A DNA stretch of 64,000 nucleotides from Diaporthe sp. PMI_573 (taxonomy: Eukaryota; Ascomycota; Sordariomycetes; Diaporthales; Diaporthaceae). The translations under genes and the position numbers were made by a program. Of the stretch, positions 58,527 through 64,000 are shown one piece after another (positions within the stretch are counted from its first letter, which is position 1; the number at the start of each line of letters is the position of its first letter). Below the pieces are notes generated by a model. It saw only the letters and a program-made list of their open reading frames with translations, had not been told where the DNA came from and searched no databases. The stretch is from NCBI GenBank assembly GCA_021399435.1, contig JAJTUP010000032.1:558001-622000 (forward strand). The letters are read 5' to 3'.

Positions 58527-61500
58527 ATGTATATATCAACAACTCGATTCGCACGATACGACGCGAAGACCACCACCATGTCAAACCCGACAACTCCGGA
58601 AGAACAGTCCCAGACTGAGGCGAGCAATAGCCAAATCCATCACCAGCTGACATACGAAGAAGTTCGAGGGGAAAGCACTATCCCGATGTCAGTATGGCGG
58701 AGCCGTACGAACCTCGAGATATGGTTTAACCCAATTGACCCTCACAACGCTCCCACGGAAGCCGAGCTGAACACATACATCGCACGGCTTACATGGGAAA
58801 TAAGAACAATGGGAATATCTAGAAGAAATCTCCAAATATCTTTGTGCGAGGACTTTGAGGGATGGACCGAGGTCCAATACAACACAGTGGATCGTCTGTT
58901 CCTAAAGGAGCTGATTGAGGCCCTTACAAACAAGGGAATCGAAGTCCCACCCGCACGAAGATATGGAGAACGAATACGCCGCCTGGTAGAGAAGACCCTA
59001 GAGGAAATCGAAGAAGAGGAAGCTCGGGAGGCCCAGGCACGGGCTAGCAAGGGGAAACAACCCGTACGGTTCCAGGAACGAACTCCTGTTCCGATACAAA
59101 CCCGAGACCCTCTCGCTGAGGAAGAACCAGGTGACCGTGTTGCCCAAGAGTCCCTCGCGCGAACAGAACCGCAAGGCGTATATTCTGAGAACATTCAGCC
59201 TACGGTAGAGACACACCAGAGTCCCCCAGCACCAGCCGAGTACAGAAGCCCACCCGCACGAAGCGTATATAATGGAAGTCAAGAGCCAGGATATATGCCG
59301 AGGCCACAAACGGTGGATTCACAGGCTGTACGACAAGCACCCCCGGGAGCACGGTTTTCGCACGAGGTGGAAGCATACCCACAACTACCTCGCACGGAAG
59401 ACATAACGCGACCTATACCTGCTCGGAGCAATGGGTACGACCTTCCCCCAACACGAATTGTTTACAATAACCCAATTGAGCCACAGCAAAGCTCACAATT
59501 TTCAAAGCATTGGAACAAGAAGCGAAACTATACTGGGAAGCCGTACGATTTGCTATACGATAAGACTCGAGCATTCATCGCAACATGTCGCCACACCGGC
59601 GTACGAGAGGATCAATATCACGCTGTCTTCCCTATTATCTTAGAAGACCGTGCGTACGACTTCTGGCTAGAACATATTGGCCCAGAAAGGCGTTGGGACG
59701 AAGTATATACCCTCATGGATATGCACTTTAACACCAACACCAATCACAACCAATACTGGGCAGACTGGACTACGCTCTCTTTCGTACAACTCAAACAGGA
59801 GAATCCCGACAAGAAACAAGTCGAGGTACTAGAGATGCTCTTGGATCGACTACAGCTCGTACAAAGGGCCCTAGGACAAGGGTACCAAGGAGAGATCCCC
59901 CTTCGCACGGCTGTGGTTCGAGCATGCCGAGGGGTCCCAGAGTTCGAACTAGCTATCATGCAGCAAAAGCCTACGTGCGAAGGTCTCTTTTCAGACCTTC
60001 GAGGAGCTATTCAAGTAGCCCAAGACAGGAAGACAACTACTCGCCAGTTTACGTACGAAGCAGCCCCAGGAATCAATTTTGTGGACAGGCGGTACAGAGC
60101 ACCTTTTAAGGACCGCCAGAGGATACCGTACGGAAAAGGGAGGCCTGTGAACTATCAGGGACAGGCAACTATTCCCTATCGTGCGGGATCTGCTTCCAGA
60201 CAGCCTTTTAGAAGCCGCACCTTCAAGAACAAAAGGTGCTTCGTGTGTAAGAAGGAAGGCTGTTGGTCTACAAACCATCCAGAGGCTGAGAGGAAACGTA
60301 TGAGAGACCAATACCTCCAAGCCTGCCAGGTTATAGGGGAAGAACCTCCGTACGACTCAAATGAGAGAGGCTTTCAGAGCTTTCTTCTTGAGTACGAAGG
60401 CGAGAACCAGGTGCGGAGTGTAGCGGAGAGTTCGGAAGAGGAGGACTCGGAGGGCCAAGCAACCGAAGGTTCCTCTAGTTACCTCCTCGATGCCGCTTTC
60501 TTTCACCGTACGACCGGAGAAGACATATACACAGCCCCAAAGACCACAGAAGCAACCCAATTCGTGCTACACAATCCCTATAGTACGAAGTATCAGGGAG
60601 AACTGTGGGATACTGGAGCTGCGAAGGTCTCGACAGTTGGCAAGGCCCAAGTGCTTGCATATTTACGTGAGAACCCTCGCGCGAAGATCTCATGGACCCC
60701 AGGAGATGCCAAAGTCAAATTCGGCCCGCACGAAATAGTCTCCTCCATAGGAACTATCCAGAAGAAAAACCAACTAGGCAAAATCACCTCCTATATTCTG
60801 GATACACCTACTCCTTTCCTGCTGTCATTGCACGATGCCGACAAGCTAAAGGCATACTTCAATAATGTGGAGAATGTCATCGTACGAGAAGACGGTGTGA
60901 AGATTCCTGTGATTCGGAAATGGGGACACCCATTCTTCAACACCAGCCGTACGGAAGCAGGAGTTTTCTTCACAGAGGCAGAGCTAAGACGTCTACATAG
61001 ACGCTTTGGACATCCTCGTGCGGAAAGGCTATATAAACTGCTGAGGAACGCTGGGCACGAAGATGTGGAACAAAGTGCTCTTGAGTCTATTCAGAAGTTT
61101 TGTCACCACTGCCAATCGCACGACCAAGCCCCAAGACGGTTCAAATTCTCCATCAAAGATAAGAACCACTTCAACTATCAAGTAGTAGTTGACGTCGTGC
61201 GATTAGGGGACGACAATGTTCTACATGTTGTGGACTCAGAGACGAGTTTTCAAGCCGCTACGTTTCTAAAGTCCCTCTCCGCACGAGACACTTGGAACGC
61301 CCTATGCCGGTGCTGGATATATACCTACCTCGGACCCCCAGATCACATCTCGCACGACCCAGGAACGAACTTTGCTTCTGAGGAATTCAGGAATAATGCT
61401 AAGATCCTGGGTATATCGTGCGAAGAGATGCCAGTTGAGGCACATTGGGCAGTTGGGAAAGTTGAGAGACTACACGCTCCTCTCCGGAGGGCGTACGATA

Positions 61501-63716
61501 TTCTTACCCAAGAAATCGGCCATATTACAGACAAGGAGACGATACTCCAGATGGCAATCAAGGCTCTCAACGATACCGCTGGCCCAAATGGTATCGTACC
61601 AACCCTTCTTGTTTTCGGGGCATACCCCCGAATCAACCAAGACTCACCACCATCGCCGGAAATCACACTTCGTGCGGAAGCAATTCAGAAGGCCATGAAG
61701 ATGCTCCGAAAGATTCGCGCAGAGGTAGAGATCAACCGCGCGATCAACACAAGAAACGGCCCAGATCTACACGAAGTTCTGTCCCTGCCACTGGGCGCTG
61801 AAGTGATGATTTGGAGGGAAAACAAAGGATGGACCGGACCGCACGAACTCAAGGCCAGAGACGGGCACAACTTGACTATCGAAACAGTCAATGGACCGGC
61901 TACCTTCAGAGCTACCCAGGCCAAAGCATATCATCGTGCGGAGACCCAACATGACGAAGTTGAAGACGAGATCATCGTGCGACCAGAGCCAGAGCAGCCA
62001 AGGAGGCGAGGACGACCTCGGAAAACAACCGCACGATACTTCCAAGTATTCTTGACCCAGAAGGAGAAGGATAACTTCGAGTTAGCCCTCAAACTCCGTG
62101 CGGATAACGTTATCAATGTGCCAGGAGGTCCCTTTGAGGAATCAGATGCTCTGGAACTGAATGCCCTTGCAAATGAAAATGTGTTTTCCTTCGTACGATA
62201 CAAACCAGAGGGAATTCACAAAGGGCTTCGAGTATACAAGACGCGAATGGTACGAGAGATCAAGAACAAGTCTACCAAGCCTATAGAGAAATCCAGGCTG
62301 GTCGTACAAGGTTATGGGGATGAGGAAAAGCAAGCTATCCTCACCCAGGCCCCAACTATTCAGAGGATGAGCCAGAGGCTAACCTTTGCCTTGGGCCCTA
62401 CCCTCGTACGAAATTTTGGGGCACAAGGGGAACTCAGGGACATCACTCAAGCCTATACTCAATCTGAGGACAGGCTGACTAGGACAATCATCGCACGATT
62501 ACCTGCAGAGCTTGAGGAGAGGTACCCCGAAGGAACAGTCCTCTTGATATCGAAGCCATTGTACGGGCTTGCGGAATCAGGGCTCTACTGGTTCAAAACA
62601 TATCATTCGCACCACACGGAGGCTCTAGGGATGAAGGTCTCTACGTACGACCCATGTTTGCTATATACCACAGATGGCCCAGAGAACTTTGCTATCACAG
62701 GTATGCAAACAGACGATACCTTTACTTTTGCAACTGAGCCCTTCTCGCACAAGGAGGAGGAGGAGTTGAGGAAGAAGAACTTCCGTGCGAAGCCCAAGAC
62801 TATTCTGACCCCAGAACAACCAATTGAGTTCAACGGAGGCAGAATTAGTCTCGAAGGGGAGAACATCACCTCCGTACAAAAGGGACAGGCGAGTCAACTC
62901 AGCCTGGTTGACCCTCGTGCGGAAGACGCACCTCAACAGTACATAGCCCAAAGGGCAAGGGGAGCATACATTGCTTCCATCTGCCAACCCGAGGCTTCGT
63001 ACGACCTATCAGCAGCAGCACAAGTCAAAGAGCCAGAGGAAAAAGACATCGAGGCTCTGAACGCGCGAATAGAGTGGCAAATGAGGAACCCATCCAGGGG
63101 TCTAACATATGTGCCACTTGACCTCGCACGAGCAAAACTGTACATCTTCACAGATGGATCTTTTGCAAACAACAAGGACCTAAGCTCACAGCTAGGGTTC
63201 ATCATCGTGCTGGCTACGGAAACAGGTCGTACGGAGAATGACTTTGAGATCCAGGGCAATATCATCCACTGGAGCTCTACGAAGTGCAAAAGAGTTACAC
63301 GAAGCGTTCTGGCTAGTGAACTCTATGGCATGACTACGGGCTTTGATAGTGGGATTGCCCTTAGTACGACGCTCAACCGGATACTAGACTCTTTGAACAT
63401 ACCACGAGTCCCACTGGTGATCTGCTCAGACTCACGATCTCTGTACGAATGCCTAGTCAAGCTAGGAACTACAGATGAGAAGAGACTGATGATAGATATC
63501 ATGTCCCTCCGAGAGTCGTACGAAAAGAAAGAGATCTCAGAGGTACGATGGATCGATGGCAAAGACAACCCGGCAGATGCCTGTACGAAGAAGACCCCCA
63601 ACCAGGCCCTGGAACGCCTCATATCTACAAATACGCTCAGAATTCGAATCGAAGCGTTTGTGGATAGGCTGGACAAAAAGGAACCGCACGAAGCAAAGGA
63701 AGCTACCGTGCGATGA
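58527..63716 (+). CDS. Copia gag-pol polyprotein, 1729 codons, intact
   Basis: ATG 58527 is the first in-frame start; a second at 58578 (MSNPTTPEEQ) is also possible. Order is Copia-type, with integrase before RT. Gag: NYTGKPYDLLYDKTRAFIAT and the zinc knuckle CFVCKKEGCWSTNH (about residue 570). Protease: GELWDTGAAKVSTVG. Integrase: HRRFGHPRAERLYKLL with CHHCQSHDQ, then the triad in VVVDVVRLGDD, HISHDPGTNFASEEF, AVGKVERLHAPLRRA. RT: RLVVQGYGDEEK, LRDITQAYTQSEDRL (first Asp), LYGLAESGLYWF, and MQTDDTFTF where most Copia have YVDD. RNase H: IFTDGSFANNKD, LASELYGMTT, ICSDSRSLYEC, DGKDNPADACTKKT. Gag and pol are one frame. No stop or shift, so it may be active. Confidence 0.93.
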   Translation: MYISTTRFARYDAKTTTMSNPTTPEEQSQTEASNSQIHHQLTYEEVRGESTIPMSVWRSRTNLEIWFNPIDPHNAPTEAELNTYIARLTWEIRTMGISRRNLQISLCEDFEGWTEVQYNTVDRLFLKELIEALTNKGIEVPPARRYGERIRRLVEKTLEEIEEEEAREAQARASKGKQPVRFQERTPVPIQTRDPLAEEEPGDRVAQESLARTEPQGVYSENIQPTVETHQSPPAPAEYRSPPARSVYNGSQEPGYMPRPQTVDSQAVRQAPPGARFSHEVEAYPQLPRTEDITRPIPARSNGYDLPPTRIVYNNPIEPQQSSQFSKHWNKKRNYTGKPYDLLYDKTRAFIATCRHTGVREDQYHAVFPIILEDRAYDFWLEHIGPERRWDEVYTLMDMHFNTNTNHNQYWADWTTLSFVQLKQENPDKKQVEVLEMLLDRLQLVQRALGQGYQGEIPLRTAVVRACRGVPEFELAIMQQKPTCEGLFSDLRGAIQVAQDRKTTTRQFTYEAAPGINFVDRRYRAPFKDRQRIPYGKGRPVNYQGQATIPYRAGSASRQPFRSRTFKNKRCFVCKKEGCWSTNHPEAERKRMRDQYLQACQVIGEEPPYDSNERGFQSFLLEYEGENQVRSVAESSEEEDSEGQATEGSSSYLLDAAFFHRTTGEDIYTAPKTTEATQFVLHNPYSTKYQGELWDTGAAKVSTVGKAQVLAYLRENPRAKISWTPGDAKVKFGPHEIVSSIGTIQKKNQLGKITSYILDTPTPFLLSLHDADKLKAYFNNVENVIVREDGVKIPVIRKWGHPFFNTSRTEAGVFFTEAELRRLHRRFGHPRAERLYKLLRNAGHEDVEQSALESIQKFCHHCQSHDQAPRRFKFSIKDKNHFNYQVVVDVVRLGDDNVLHVVDSETSFQAATFLKSLSARDTWNALCRCWIYTYLGPPDHISHDPGTNFASEEFRNNAKILGISCEEMPVEAHWAVGKVERLHAPLRRAYDILTQEIGHITDKETILQMAIKALNDTAGPNGIVPTLLVFGAYPRINQDSPPSPEITLRAEAIQKAMKMLRKIRAEVEINRAINTRNGPDLHEVLSLPLGAEVMIWRENKGWTGPHELKARDGHNLTIETVNGPATFRATQAKAYHRAETQHDEVEDEIIVRPEPEQPRRRGRPRKTTARYFQVFLTQKEKDNFELALKLRADNVINVPGGPFEESDALELNALANENVFSFVRYKPEGIHKGLRVYKTRMVREIKNKSTKPIEKSRLVVQGYGDEEKQAILTQAPTIQRMSQRLTFALGPTLVRNFGAQGELRDITQAYTQSEDRLTRTIIARLPAELEERYPEGTVLLISKPLYGLAESGLYWFKTYHSHHTEALGMKVSTYDPCLLYTTDGPENFAITGMQTDDTFTFATEPFSHKEEEELRKKNFRAKPKTILTPEQPIEFNGGRISLEGENITSVQKGQASQLSLVDPRAEDAPQQYIAQRARGAYIASICQPEASYDLSAAAQVKEPEEKDIEALNARIEWQMRNPSRGLTYVPLDLARAKLYIFTDGSFANNKDLSSQLGFIIVLATETGRTENDFEIQGNIIHWSSTKCKRVTRSVLASELYGMTTGFDSGIALSTTLNRILDSLNIPRVPLVICSDSRSLYECLVKLGTTDEKRLMIDIMSLRESYEKKEISEVRWIDGKDNPADACTKKTPNQALERLISTNTLRIRIEAFVDRLDKKEPHEAKEATVR

Positions 63717-64000
63717 AGGAAGAAAGAAGTCGAGGGAAGAAAGGGAGAGGAAGGGCGTTTAAACATTCGCCGGGACAGCGTGCGAGTGTGCGCTGTCGCC
63801 GTATCTTCCCTTTACGGCTGGGCAAGTGCTCACCCGTACGAATGAATCACTGACGGCAAAGGAAAATGTTGCTGAAAGTGCTGCAAGAAAGTTTCCTTTG
63901 TCTGCTGCTTGAGAAGTTGTTGCCGTGCGAAAAGGAGGAAGAAAAGGGGGAGAAAAGTGTCGTCGTGATACCCGGGGGCCAAACGGTTTTCCTGGTGTAC

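Larger units (their letters stand above)
57996..64000 (+). mobile_element. Ty1/Copia retrotransposon, probably running off the window
   Basis: Contains an uninterrupted gag-pol (58527-63716), a leader with a 54-bp duplication, and a trailer that runs to the window end. A possible 5' LTR start is TGTTGGAATAGCACCTGG at 57996, but I could not find its copy at the 3' end; a purine-rich tract at about 63930-63958 followed by TGTCGTCGTG may instead mark the start of the 3' LTR. The ends are thus unresolved. The whole unit is studded with an 8-bp quasi-palindrome (see findings). Confidence 0.75.

Noticed and set aside
1..64000. tRNA, rRNA, CRISPR or bacterial-type operon features
   Set aside because: I looked for cloverleaf-like segments, regular spaced repeats and ribosome-binding sites and found none I could support; the gene structure is eukaryotic.

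Overview
The window looks like a transposon-rich accessory region from a filamentous ascomycete (Pezizomycotina). The evidence is short introns (about 50-110 nt) with GT...AG borders and fungal 3' ends, fungal-type Fot1/pogo, hAT, Tc1/mariner, Ty3/Gypsy chromovirus and Ty1/Copia elements, sparse small genes, and relics of expanded fungal kinase-like families. No bacterial operons, CRISPR arrays, rRNA or clear tRNA genes were seen. All calls come from reading the sequence; no database search was run.

Layout. 0-5.4 kb: the end of a TPR-protein gene cut by a hAT element (hAT-1, 604-5398) that carries an intact Fot1/pogo element (874-2765) in its 5' region. 5.4-14.9 kb: a gene graveyard, with an APH-type phosphotransferase pseudogene, a second kinase-like relic, small hypothetical genes, and two families duplicated within the window (10.2/13.0 kb and 12.2/28.8 kb). 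15.4-20.4 kb: a decayed hAT copy, a hypothetical gene with its own TATA box, a Fot-type DNA-binding fragment and a Myb-like frame. 20.5-25.5 kb: a small membrane protein, an inverted-repeat unit and hAT-2 (22069-25359) with a one-intron transposase. 26.2-27.3 kb: a three-exon PPP-family protein phosphatase. 28.8-31 kb: small hypothetical genes. 31.6-33.2 kb: a multi-exon protein-kinase-like gene on the minus strand, cut at its 5' end by a Fot element. 33.2-43.6 kb: a nest of a Fot element, a solo LTR inside it, hAT-3 with a three-exon transposase, a full-length Gypsy chromovirus with nearly identical LTRs, and another solo LTR. 45.0-46.0 kb: a two-exon SAM methyltransferase of the type found in fungal natural-product clusters. 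47-53.5 kb: TE debris (Copia tail, Fot tail, Tc1 tail) and small genes. 54.0-56.1 kb: a 696-codon AT-hook protein, the largest non-TE gene. 57.2-58.0 kb: two copies of a decayed repeat. 58.3-64 kb: a Copia element with an uninterrupted 1729-codon gag-pol, running towards or past the window end.

The most notable signal is in that Copia element. An 8-bp quasi-palindrome, YCGYRCGR (for example TCGTACGA, CCGCACGA, CGTGCGGA), recurs roughly every 60-100 bp from the leader through the whole coding region into the trailer. It occurs in all three codon phases, so it appears to be kept at the DNA or RNA level rather than by protein sequence. Other points of note are the completely nested insertions with legible target-site duplications, a kinase-like gene reconstructed from splice phases, and a nonsense CAA-to-TAA change separating two paralogues, as expected from repeat-induced point mutation.
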